Of a stretch of DNA of 54,390 nt, positions 21,871 through 30,249 are shown piece after piece (within the stretch, counting starts at the first letter, position 1; each line of letters opens with the position of its first letter). This DNA comes from Pseudomonas sp. UBA4194. GTDB taxonomy: Bacteria > Pseudomonadota > Gammaproteobacteria > Pseudomonadales > Pseudomonadaceae. The notes beneath the pieces are model-generated. The model had not been told where the DNA came from. It did not search any database and was given only the letters and a program-made list of their open reading frames with translations. The position numbers and the translations under genes are program-made. The stretch is from the NCBI RefSeq assembly GCF_002379585.1, contig NZ_DFUE01000028.1, positions 1 through 54,390 on the forward strand, written 5' to 3'.

Positions 21871-23496
21871 ATGAACCCCGTGAACCCGCTGAACGATCTG
21901 TTCCCAAAAGCTGCGGATATTCCCGAACAGTACCGTTATCAAGGACAGGTCGAGCAGCGCGAATACCTCGTCGATGGCACCCTGCGCACCTGGCAGGGTG
22001 CGTTGGCAAAGGTCCGCAGCCCGGTGTGGTTGAGCACTGACGAAGGCGACCAGCCGGTGATTCTGGGCAGCACACCGCTGCTTGATGCCGACACGGCCAT
22101 GACGGCCCTGGACGCGGCCGTGCGTGCCTACGACAAAGGCCGCGGTCACTGGCCCACCCTGCGTGTGGCCGAGCGCATCCAGCACGTGGAAGGCTTCCTC
22201 AAGCGCATGCGCGAGCAGCGCCAGGCCGTGGTCAAGTTGCTGATGTGGGAAATCGGCAAGAACCTCAAGGATTCCGAGAAGGAGTTCGACCGCACCTGCG
22301 ACTACATCGTCGACACCATCAATGCCCTGAAAGAGCTGGACCGTCGCTCCAGCCGTTTCGAACTGGAGCAGGACACCCTTGGCCAGATCCGTCGCGCGCC
22401 GCTGGGCGTGGCCTTGTGCATGGGGCCCTACAACTACCCGCTGAACGAAACCTTCACCACGCTGATTCCGGCTTTGATCATGGGCAACACCGTGGTCTTC
22501 AAACCGGCCAAGTTTGGTGTGCTGCTGATTCGTCCTCTGCTGGAGGCGTTTCGCGACAGCTTTCCCGCCGGCGTCATCAATGTCATCTACGGCAGTGGCA
22601 GGGAAACCGTCAGCGCACTCATGGCCAGCGGCAAGATCGACATCTTTGCCTTCATCGGTACCCACAAGGCCGCCAGCGACCTCAAGAAACTGCACCCCAA
22701 GCCGCATCGCCTGCGTGCTGCGCTAGGTCTGGATGCCAAGAACCCAGGCATCATCCTGCCTCAGGTCGATCTCGACAATGCGGTGAACGAAGCCGTCACC
22801 GGTGCACTGTCGTTCAATGGCCAGCGTTGTACGGCGTTGAAGATCCTTTTCGTGCACGAAGACGTAGTCGACAGCTTCATCGAGAAATTCAACGCCAAGC
22901 TCGCCGGCTTGAAGTCAGGCATGCCGTGGGATACCGGTGTGTCTCTCACCCCGTTGCCCGAGCCGAGCAAGCCCGACTATCTGGCCGACCTGGTGGCTGA
23001 CGCCGTGGAGAAAGGTGCCCAGGTGGTCAACGCCAATGGCGGCGCCACACGCCAGTCGTTCTTCTATCCGGCGGTGCTGTACCCGGTCACCCCGCAGATG
23101 CGGGTCTATAACGAGGAGCAATTCGGGCCCGTGGTGCCCATCGTTCCGTACAGCAATCTGGATACGGTGATCGACTACGTGCTGGACTCCGACTTCGGCC
23201 AGCAATTGAGTATCTTTGGTACCGACCCGCAGACGGTGGGCCGTCTGGTGGATACCTTCGCCAATCAGGTAGGGCGCATCAACCTCAACGCGCAGTGCCA
23301 GCGAGGGCCTGACCAATACCCCTTCAACGGGCGCAAGAATTCAGCCGAAGGCACACTCTCGGTACACGATGCCTTGCGTACGTTCTCGATCCGCACCTTG
23401 GTCGCGACCAAGTTTTCGGACGCGAACAAGACGTTGGTCAGCGATATCATCCGTAACCGGCAGTCGAGCTTCCTGACCACCGACTACATCTTCTAG
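21871..23496 (+). CDS. gapN: GapN-like NADP-dependent glyceraldehyde-3-P dehydrogenase
   Basis: The 541-residue aldehyde dehydrogenase has the NAD(P)-site sequence MGPYNYPLNE and the nucleophile C320 in FNGQRCTALK. The C-terminal region EEQFGPVVPIVPY is also typical. Long members of this kind in Pseudomonas are annotated as non-phosphorylating NADP-dependent glyceraldehyde-3-phosphate dehydrogenase, oxidising the aldehyde directly to 3-phosphoglycerate. The usual ELGGK box that holds the catalytic glutamate is replaced by GLDAK (286-290), so the mechanism or substrate could differ. AAGGAGG precedes the ATG at 21871; a GTG one codon earlier is possible. Confidence 0.82.
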   Translation: MNPVNPLNDLFPKAADIPEQYRYQGQVEQREYLVDGTLRTWQGALAKVRSPVWLSTDEGDQPVILGSTPLLDADTAMTALDAAVRAYDKGRGHWPTLRVAERIQHVEGFLKRMREQRQAVVKLLMWEIGKNLKDSEKEFDRTCDYIVDTINALKELDRRSSRFELEQDTLGQIRRAPLGVALCMGPYNYPLNETFTTLIPALIMGNTVVFKPAKFGVLLIRPLLEAFRDSFPAGVINVIYGSGRETVSALMASGKIDIFAFIGTHKAASDLKKLHPKPHRLRAALGLDAKNPGIILPQVDLDNAVNEAVTGALSFNGQRCTALKILFVHEDVVDSFIEKFNAKLAGLKSGMPWDTGVSLTPLPEPSKPDYLADLVADAVEKGAQVVNANGGATRQSFFYPAVLYPVTPQMRVYNEEQFGPVVPIVPYSNLDTVIDYVLDSDFGQQLSIFGTDPQTVGRLVDTFANQVGRINLNAQCQRGPDQYPFNGRKNSAEGTLSVHDALRTFSIRTLVATKFSDANKTLVSDIIRNRQSSFLTTDYIF

Positions 23497-23552
23497 ACTT
23501 TTGCCCGGTGCGGCTGACCGCTTGCCTTGCAGCGGTCAGCCGCCGTGCCGGG

Positions 23553-23969
23553 TCAGGAAGCGAAGTTGCGCAGCAGCGCCTGCAACCCACCCCTGTAGAC
23601 CTCATCGAAAATCGCTACCACTTCGGCATCGGACACGCCTACCGGGGTGAACTGCCCGCCCCACTCCACTCGACACTGATCCGCGCCTGGCAGCGCAATC
23701 ACTCTCAAGGTCGCCAGGTAATCGGTAGCCGGGAATGGCCCCTGAACGATCGAATAGCTGTAGGTCCGCGCCGCGTTGTCGTAGGTTTCCAGCCGTTCGA
23801 CGATGACGGTGCCGTCGCCCAAGGTCAGGTGGCGCAGGCGCCCGCCTTCCTGAGCAACGCTGCTGCTGATCATCGGCAGCCAATCCGGCAGGGCATCGAA
23901 GCCACCCACCAGGGCCCAGACCTTGTCGGCCGATGCCGGTACTTCCACGCTTGCTTGTGTGCTGGCCAT
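23553..23969 (-). CDS. SRPBCC family protein
   Basis: The 138-residue protein begins MASTQASVEVPASADKVWAL, followed by FDALPDWLP, the usual START-like (SRPBCC) beginning. A later strand has YSIVQGPFPATDYLATLRV and the last helix reads EVYRGGLQALL. Such proteins bind lipids, polyketide-like or other hydrophobic ligands in a helix-grip cavity. GGAG is seven bases upstream of the ATG at 23969. It converges with the gapN-like gene. No ligand can be named. Confidence 0.85.
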   Translation of the reverse strand: MASTQASVEVPASADKVWALVGGFDALPDWLPMISSSVAQEGGRLRHLTLGDGTVIVERLETYDNAARTYSYSIVQGPFPATDYLATLRVIALPGADQCRVEWGGQFTPVGVSDAEVVAIFDEVYRGGLQALLRNFAS

Positions 23970-24136
23970 GCTTAGGCTCCAATCCAGTGAACAGGCGTGC
24001 CAAGGTAACGGGCGACAACCTGGGCAGCAAGGGGCATTATTGTCAGGCGCGTGGCGAGGAGTGAAAAATACCGGACGCCGGAACACATCCCTCCAAGCGT
24101 TGCAGCCATGTTCAGCCGGGAGACCGCTTCAGCTTC

Positions 24137-25336
24137 ATGAGAATCATCGAGAAAACCGGCGCGCTGGTGCGCACCCTCACACCTGCCGAGCAGGCCATGG
24201 TCGCTGACTTCGCCGAGGGCCGTCTCGATGGGCCGCGGTTGATGCAGGCCAACCAGTGGCTGATGAAGGTTCGCGCACAAGGCCAGTGGCTGGCCTGCGA
24301 CTGTCAGGCCCAGACGCAACCGGTGCTGAACGTCACGCTGAACAGCAGCACCGGCACGCTGTTCCTGAAAAACAATCCCGGCACCCCTGAGCATGCCAGC
24401 GATTGCACTTTCATCCGCGACGATCGCGAAAGCGGCGCCCAGCCTGACGGCGAGACCCAGGCCCCGGCGGCGTGGTTGCCCCCGGACGTGCCGCTGCGGC
24501 TGATCGGTGAATTTCGCGCTCCCGGCACCGGGACGGGTGACGGCCTTGCAGCCAGCCAAGCCGCACGCCGCGAGCAACATCGTTTGCTGTCGCTGCTGCT
24601 GACCTTCATCGAGGCCTCAGGGCTGAACGTCTACGCCACTCACCTGAAGAAGGACCTGACCCGCCAGTTTGCCGACCTGCGTGAAGTGGCCCTGCGCTAC
24701 CCGTTGGTGGAGCGAGTTCCGGCGAGTAATTACCTGGAAACGCGCATCGACATGAAGCACATGATGATGCTCAAGAGTCGTCTCAAGGATTCCACCGCCT
24801 TTGGTAGCTCGCGCCGCTACGGGCTGTTGCTGGACTGCGTCAGCGACGTCAAGGGACGCAAGATGCTCAATGATCGCAATGCCGCGGGCTTCGATTTCCA
24901 GGGGCATCACCTGCTTTGGGGCGGATCGCGTACCAGCGGGCCGTTGCTCGCTTTGGCGCTGTATTCGCCGACGACTGCGGGCAGTCAGTTCTACGAGATG
25001 GTGCATGTAGCCACCGTACCGGTGTTGACCCGTGGTCATCTGTTTCCGGTGTTTCGCGACGAGGAGCGCGAGCCGTTGAAGATGCTCATCTCGCTGATCG
25101 ACTGGATGGCGGGTAAAGGTGTGAAGGTGCTGATGCGCCGGCCGGTGATCGGTGGCGCGGTGATGGATGAGCTAGTGCTGAGTTCCGATCTGGACCGGGT
25201 GCTGTCGGTGTCCCTGATGAAAGAGCCGTTGGGCCCGGAACCCAGTTCGGAGACGTTCAAGCGGTTGGCGGACTTCAAGAGCCTGGACACGTTTCGCAAG
25301 TACGTGGCGGGTTTTTTCATGCGCGAGCGGGTCTAG
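24137..25336 (+). CDS. Protein of unknown function with Cys/His cluster
   Basis: The 399-residue soluble protein was not assigned to a family. Near residues 54-56 it has ACDCQ, and around residue 90 HASDCTF, so C-x-C with H-x3-C could bind zinc. The middle has LLSLLLTFIEASGLNVYATH and a block YLETRIDMKHMMMLKSRLKD. The C-terminal half contains GRHLFPVF-like and LISLIDWMAGKGVKVLMRRP stretches, which could be a nuclease-like or ATPase-like fold. GGGAGA lies 13 bases upstream, so the start is less certain. The gene stands alone between the SRPBCC and glycerate kinase genes. Confidence 0.6.
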   Translation: MRIIEKTGALVRTLTPAEQAMVADFAEGRLDGPRLMQANQWLMKVRAQGQWLACDCQAQTQPVLNVTLNSSTGTLFLKNNPGTPEHASDCTFIRDDRESGAQPDGETQAPAAWLPPDVPLRLIGEFRAPGTGTGDGLAASQAARREQHRLLSLLLTFIEASGLNVYATHLKKDLTRQFADLREVALRYPLVERVPASNYLETRIDMKHMMMLKSRLKDSTAFGSSRRYGLLLDCVSDVKGRKMLNDRNAAGFDFQGHHLLWGGSRTSGPLLALALYSPTTAGSQFYEMVHVATVPVLTRGHLFPVFRDEEREPLKMLISLIDWMAGKGVKVLMRRPVIGGAVMDELVLSSDLDRVLSVSLMKEPLGPEPSSETFKRLADFKSLDTFRKYVAGFFMRERV

Positions 25337-25362
25337 GGCGGGGATCTGGGAATGGCGACCCT

Positions 25363-26499
25363 TCACCGCCGTCCCAACGCCCAGACCCTGAGCACATCCC
25401 GTGCTCGGTCAGCCAACAGACCCGCCGCCTCGCCGCACGCCTGCTCCAGCGTCATCGGCCCGCTGGTCAGCGAAAACGCGGCAGCCACCCCGTGCTCGTA
25501 CATCGCTTCATAGCCCTCGCCCAAGGTGCCAGCGATCACCACCACCGGCACACCGGCGGCCCTGGCCACGCGGGCCACGCCGAAAGGGGTTTTGCCGCGC
25601 AAGGTCTGGGCATCGAAACGTCCCTCGCCGGTGATCACCAGGTCTGCGCCCTTCACCGCTGCCGCCAGCCCCGCCAGTTCGGCCACGACTTCCACGCCGG
25701 GGCGAAACGATGCGCCCAGATACGCCCTGGCCGCAAACCCCATGCCCCCTGCCGCGCCACAACCCGGCACATCGCGCACATCCTCACCCAGCACCTTGGC
25801 GCTGTGATCGGCGAAATGCCCCAGGGCATGGTCCAGTGCCAACACCTGCTCGGGTGACGCACCTTTCTGCGGCCCGAAAATATGGGAGGCGCCGTGGGGC
25901 CCGCAGAGGGGATTATCGACGTCGGCAGCCACTTCAAAACGCACCTTCGCCAGGCGCGGATCGAGGTCGCTGATATCGACCTCTCCCAACTGCGCCAGTG
26001 CCAGCCCACCCCGGGGCAGCTCGGCGCCCTGAGCATCGAACAGTTGCATGCCCAGTGCCCGCAGCATACCCGTGCCGGCATCGTTGGTGGCGCTGCCACC
26101 AATGGCCAGTACCACCCGCTCGGCCCCGGCCTGCACCGCCGCGCCGATCAACTGGCCGGTACCGAAGGTGCTGCTGACGCAGGCATCGCGCTGGTCTCGA
26201 CGCACCAGTTGCAAGCCGCTGGCTTCAGCCATCTCGATGATCGCCGTGCGAGTATCCGGGAGCCAGCCCCAGCGCGCCTGGGCAGGCTCGCCCAAGGGCC
26301 CATCCACCGTCAGGGAGCGCAGCTCGCCGTGACAGGCCGCCATGATCGCCTCCATGGTGCCCTCCCCGCCATCGGCCATGGGGATCTCGATCAATTCGGC
26401 GTCAGGCAGCGCCTGCCGCGCACCTTGGGCAATGGCCGCGGCAACGCCGGCGGCGCTCAGGCTGTCTTTGAACGAATCGGGGGCGATAACGATCTTCAT
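25363..26499 (-). CDS. garK: Glycerate 2-kinase
   Basis: The 378-residue protein begins MKIVIAPDSFKDSLSA and has IPMADGGEGT, the signature of the class I glycerate kinase (GarK/GlxK) family. Other family blocks are AIGGSATNDAGTGML and VITGEGRFDAQTLRGK. It phosphorylates D-glycerate to 2-phosphoglycerate with ATP. The ATG at 26499 has GGAGA six bases upstream, while the longer upstream frame runs into the cueA promoter. It converges with the unknown 399-residue gene and is divergent from cueA. No glyoxylate or galactarate genes are adjacent. Confidence 0.93.
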   Translation of the reverse strand: MKIVIAPDSFKDSLSAAGVAAAIAQGARQALPDAELIEIPMADGGEGTMEAIMAACHGELRSLTVDGPLGEPAQARWGWLPDTRTAIIEMAEASGLQLVRRDQRDACVSSTFGTGQLIGAAVQAGAERVVLAIGGSATNDAGTGMLRALGMQLFDAQGAELPRGGLALAQLGEVDISDLDPRLAKVRFEVAADVDNPLCGPHGASHIFGPQKGASPEQVLALDHALGHFADHSAKVLGEDVRDVPGCGAAGGMGFAARAYLGASFRPGVEVVAELAGLAAAVKGADLVITGEGRFDAQTLRGKTPFGVARVARAAGVPVVVIAGTLGEGYEAMYEHGVAAAFSLTSGPMTLEQACGEAAGLLADRARDVLRVWALGRR

Positions 26500-26613
26500 G
26501 GCAGGTCTCCGGTTTCTTGTAGGCACATCCTGCCATTTTTTCATCAGGGTCGGCGAATGGCCTGCGCACAACGCCGACTGCCTATATTTGGTCCGATGCA
26601 CACAACGCCGCCC

Positions 26614-26645
26614 TTGACCTTGCCACGGTGGCAGGGCTGATCCTG
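26614..26645 (+). promoter_or_regulatory. MerR/CueR-type promoter of the copper ATPase gene
   Basis: TTGACC (-35, 26614-26619) overlaps a dyad ACCTTGCCA-CGG-TGGCAGGGC. A degenerate -10 (near GATCCT, 26639) follows after a 19-base spacer. The long spacer and the ACCTTGCC half-site are typical of CueR-controlled copper export promoters. Assignment to CueR is by analogy. Confidence 0.75.
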
Positions 26646-26678
26646 CAAGCGCCACTCCATAGAAAAGGACTTACCGCC

Positions 26679-28946
26679 ATGCCGAACCCCGTCATCGATC
26701 TCAGCGTCCAGGGCATGACCTGTGCCTCGTGCGTCGGGCGTGTCGAGCGGGCCTTGCTGAAGGTGCCCGGGGTCAGCTCGGCCGCCGTGAACCTGGCGAC
26801 CGAACGCAGCCATATCGTGACCGAAGGTGCGGTCGAGGTGCAGGCGCTGATTCAAGCCATCGACAAAGCCGGCTACAGCGCGGCGCTGCTCGAACCCCAG
26901 GGCGCCAACGGCAGCCGTCAGCGCCATGCCGAGGACGGCCGCGTACTGCGCCGCGATTTGCTCGTATCAGCAGCGCTGACTGCCCCGGTATTCGCTCTGG
27001 AAATGGGCGCACACCTGATCCCCGCTTTCCACCACTGGGTCAGCAGCACCCTGGGCCTGCGCAACAGCTGGCTGATCCAGTGCGCGCTGACCACCCTGAT
27101 CCTGTTCGTGTGCGGCGCACGATTCTTCGCCAAAGGCGTGCCAGCCTTGCTACGCGGCGCACCGGACATGAACTCGCTGGTGGTGCTGGGCGCCAGCGCG
27201 GCCTACAGCTTTTCGCTGGTGGCAACCTTTGCGCCGCAGGTGCTGCCTGAGGGCACAGTGGCGGTGTACTACGAAGCCGCCGCAGTCATCGTCAGCTTGA
27301 TACTGCTGGGCCGTTATCTCGAGGCCGGCGCCAGGGGCCGTACCTCCCAGGCCATTGAACGGCTGCTGACCCTGGGTGCGAAAACAGCGCGGGTGCAGCG
27401 TGATAACGATTTCGTCGAACTGCCCTTGGATCAGGTGCAGCTTGGCAATACGGTCCAGGTGCGCCCCGGCGAAAGCATTCCGGTAGACGGGACCGTGCTG
27501 GAGGGCAGCAGCTTCGTCGACGCATCGATGGTCACCGGCGAACCGTTGCCAGTGCACAAGGGGCCGGGCGATGGCGTGGTCGGCGGCACGCTCAATCAGA
27601 ACGGCGCACTGCAGGTTCAAGCCACCGCCGTGGGTGCCAGCAGCGTACTTGCACGCATCATCGCGATGGTCGAGCAGGCGCAGAGCGCCAAACTGCCGAT
27701 TCAGGCGCTGGTCGACCGCGTCACGCTGTGGTTCGTGCCCGCGGTGATGCTGTTGGCACTGCTGACCTTTCTAGCCTGGTATCTGCTGGGCCCTGAACCG
27801 GCCCTGGGCATGGCGCTGATCAATGCAGTGTCGGTGCTCATCATCGCCTGTCCGTGCGCCATGGGCCTGGCTACCCCCACCTCCATCATGGTCGGCACCG
27901 GCCGTGGGGCACAATTGGGCGTGCTGTTTCGCAAGGGCGAGGCGTTGCAGTCGCTGCAGCAAGCCCGCGTCATCGCTTTGGACAAGACCGGCACCCTGAC
28001 CGAAGGCAAGCCGCGCCTCACCGACCTGATTCTGGCACCGGGCCTGGAACGCAACGACGTGCTGGCAGCCCTGGCGGCCCTGGAAGCGCATTCCGAGCAC
28101 CCGGTGGCCCGGGCCATCGTCGACGCTGCGGTCGCCATCGACGCACCGGCTCTGACCGTGTCGGATTTCGACTCGGTCACCGGCTACGGCGTCAGCGGCA
28201 CCGTGGCGGGGCGCGCTGTCGCCATCGGTGCCGACCGCTACATGACGCGCCTGGGCCTGGACCCTGCCCAGTTTGGCGACAGCGCCACGCAGCTTGCCGA
28301 ACAGAGCAAAACGCCCCTGTATGCGGCCATCGACGGACAACTGGTGGCAATCATCGCCGTCAGCGACCCCCTCAAGCCCAGCAGCGTGCAGGCCGTTGAG
28401 CACCTGCACCGCTTGGGCCTGAAGGTGGCCATGATCACCGGTGACAATCAGCGCACCGCCCAGGCCATTGCCCGCCAGCTGGGGATCGACGAAGTGGTAG
28501 CCCAGGTGCTGCCCGACGGCAAGGTGGCCGCCATCAAGCGCCTGCAACAGGCCTACGGCACCACAGTGTTCGTTGGCGATGGCATCAACGATGCGCCGGC
28601 GCTGGCCCAGGCCGACGTCGGCATGGCGATGGGCGCCGGCACCGATGCGGCCATCGAAGCGGCGGATGTGGTGCTGATGTCAGGCAGCCTGATGGGTGTG
28701 TCCACGGCCCTTGCGTTGTCCAGGGCGACCCTGAGCAATATTCGGCAGAACCTGTTTTGGGCCTTTGCGTACAACGCTGCGCTGATTCCGGTTGCAGCGG
28801 GAGTTTTGTATCCGTGGGCTGGGGTGAGGTTGTCGCCGGAATTTGCAGCGGGAGCGATGGCGATGTCTTCGGTGTTTGTGCTGGGGAATGCGTTGCGGTT
28901 GAAGCGGGTTGGGGTGGGTGTGGGTGTAGGTAAGGGGCGGGATTAG
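26679..28946 (+). CDS. cueA: Copper-exporting P1B-type ATPase
   Basis: The 755-residue protein has one N-terminal heavy-metal domain (GMTCASC at 12-18), eight membrane segments and the copper-transport CPC motif at 391-393. It also has the phosphorylation motif DKTGTLT (D435), the SEHPVARA nucleotide-site loop and GDGINDAPAL. It pumps Cu(I) out of the cytoplasm. Many relatives have two metal domains; this one has one. The end is GVGVGVGKGRD, encoded by a GGGTGT-type run and possibly slippage-prone. AAGGA precedes the ATG. No cueR is adjacent. Confidence 0.95.
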   Translation: MPNPVIDLSVQGMTCASCVGRVERALLKVPGVSSAAVNLATERSHIVTEGAVEVQALIQAIDKAGYSAALLEPQGANGSRQRHAEDGRVLRRDLLVSAALTAPVFALEMGAHLIPAFHHWVSSTLGLRNSWLIQCALTTLILFVCGARFFAKGVPALLRGAPDMNSLVVLGASAAYSFSLVATFAPQVLPEGTVAVYYEAAAVIVSLILLGRYLEAGARGRTSQAIERLLTLGAKTARVQRDNDFVELPLDQVQLGNTVQVRPGESIPVDGTVLEGSSFVDASMVTGEPLPVHKGPGDGVVGGTLNQNGALQVQATAVGASSVLARIIAMVEQAQSAKLPIQALVDRVTLWFVPAVMLLALLTFLAWYLLGPEPALGMALINAVSVLIIACPCAMGLATPTSIMVGTGRGAQLGVLFRKGEALQSLQQARVIALDKTGTLTEGKPRLTDLILAPGLERNDVLAALAALEAHSEHPVARAIVDAAVAIDAPALTVSDFDSVTGYGVSGTVAGRAVAIGADRYMTRLGLDPAQFGDSATQLAEQSKTPLYAAIDGQLVAIIAVSDPLKPSSVQAVEHLHRLGLKVAMITGDNQRTAQAIARQLGIDEVVAQVLPDGKVAAIKRLQQAYGTTVFVGDGINDAPALAQADVGMAMGAGTDAAIEAADVVLMSGSLMGVSTALALSRATLSNIRQNLFWAFAYNAALIPVAAGVLYPWAGVRLSPEFAAGAMAMSSVFVLGNALRLKRVGVGVGVGKGRD

Positions 28947-28948
28947 CG

Positions 28949-29002
28949 GTGAATGGTCCCCTCACCCCAGCCCTCTCCCTGGGGGAGAGGGGGCTAGAAG
29001 CG
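28949..29002. repeat. Repeat family 3, copy 1
   Basis: The copy contains GGTCCCCTCACCCCAGCCC, followed by TCTCCCTGGGGGAGAGGG, a near-perfect hairpin. It starts at the end of cueA, between convergent cueA and the xdhC-like gene. Related copies are at 31737, 44416, 49571 and 52145. Confidence 0.85.
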
Positions 29003-29030
29003 GATTGTCGTGGCTGATGCATCGCTGATC

Positions 29031-29999
29031 TTAAAGGGTTCGCCGGTCCACTCCGTTGGCGGCGCGCAGCACATCTGCCATCACTGCCAGGGCAATTTCG
29101 GCTGGTGTCTTGCTGCCCAGGCGCAGGCCAATCGGCGCATGAATGCGTTCGAGTGTTGCGGCATCCAGCCCGCCGATGCGGGCCAGCCTTTCGAAACGCT
29201 TCTCGCTGGTGCGCATCGAGCCCATGGCGCCCACATAGAACGCATCGGTACGCACGGCCTCCAGCAGGGTCAGATCGTCCAGGCGCGGATCGTGGGTCAG
29301 GGCCACCACTGCGGTGGCGGCATGGCAGCCGCCTTCGGCGATGAACACGGCCGGCAATACCGGACGGACATCCACGCCTGGCATGTTGAACCGCGCCAGT
29401 ACCTCCGGGCGCGGCTCGCACAGAATCACTTCGTAACCCAAGGTCAGCGCGAAACCTGCGCAGAACTCCGCCACGGGTGACAGGCCAGCGAGTACCAGGC
29501 GCTGCACGGCGCCCAGGCGAATGCTGATTTCTTCGTCGTTGACCTGCACCCTGGGGTCGCTCATATGGCCTGGGCGAATGCGCCGCTGCTGTCCACCGGG
29601 CCGCACTTGACGCGACACCAGTTGACCACCGGCAAACGCCTGCTCCACCTGCTCCAGATGCTGATGTGCCTCGTCGCTGGGCGTCACATGCTCCACCAAC
29701 ACGTCCAGCACGCCACCGCACGGCAGCGCCATCGTCGGCGCCAGACCGCCCTCGCCATAACGCACCACCTGGTTGTGTGGGGCGAAATAACCGGCGCCTA
29801 CGCGCTCCAGAAAATCATCCTCTACACAACCGCCCGACAGCGACCCGCAATGTTCACCCGACGGCAGCGCCACCAGCATCGCACCCGGGCCGCGTGGCGC
29901 CGAGCCGAAGGTGGACAGCACCGTGCACAACCAGATCGGCTGGCCTTGGGCGAGCCACGCTCGGGCCTGCTGAATGACCTGTAGATCAAGCTGCTTCAT
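29031..29999 (-). CDS. XdhC/CoxI family protein
   Basis: The 322-residue protein has an N-terminal XdhC_CoxI domain (LCTVLSTFGSAPRGPGAML, then GSLSGGCVEDDFL) and a C-terminal Rossmann domain (VLAGLSPVAEFCAGFALTLG, then ALTHDPRLDD and YVGAMGS). XdhC proteins bind molybdenum cofactor and help load it, often sulfurated, into xanthine dehydrogenase or related hydroxylases. No molybdenum enzyme genes are near, so its client is encoded elsewhere or it works alone. The frame starts MKQLDLQ at 29999. Confidence 0.87.
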   Translation of the reverse strand: MKQLDLQVIQQARAWLAQGQPIWLCTVLSTFGSAPRGPGAMLVALPSGEHCGSLSGGCVEDDFLERVGAGYFAPHNQVVRYGEGGLAPTMALPCGGVLDVLVEHVTPSDEAHQHLEQVEQAFAGGQLVSRQVRPGGQQRRIRPGHMSDPRVQVNDEEISIRLGAVQRLVLAGLSPVAEFCAGFALTLGYEVILCEPRPEVLARFNMPGVDVRPVLPAVFIAEGGCHAATAVVALTHDPRLDDLTLLEAVRTDAFYVGAMGSMRTSEKRFERLARIGGLDAATLERIHAPIGLRLGSKTPAEIALAVMADVLRAANGVDRRTL

Positions 30000-30249
30000 A
30001 GATCGGAAACCTTGATTAATCTCTTGGCGGTAGCACCCTTGCAGATTGGGTGCCAGGGTCGTCTATCGATACAGACCGTTGCCATGTGCAATTAGTTTGC
30101 TGCGGCGGATGGGCGCACCCTGGCGGAAGCAAGCATAGCGTTCAACGTCGGCGGTCGCTGCGCCGCAACCTGAGTGTGGGAACTGGCGCTCACCCGCGTC
30201 ACTCACATGCTCACATCTGCTTGATCCCCCCCCACGCAAGGGATTCGCC

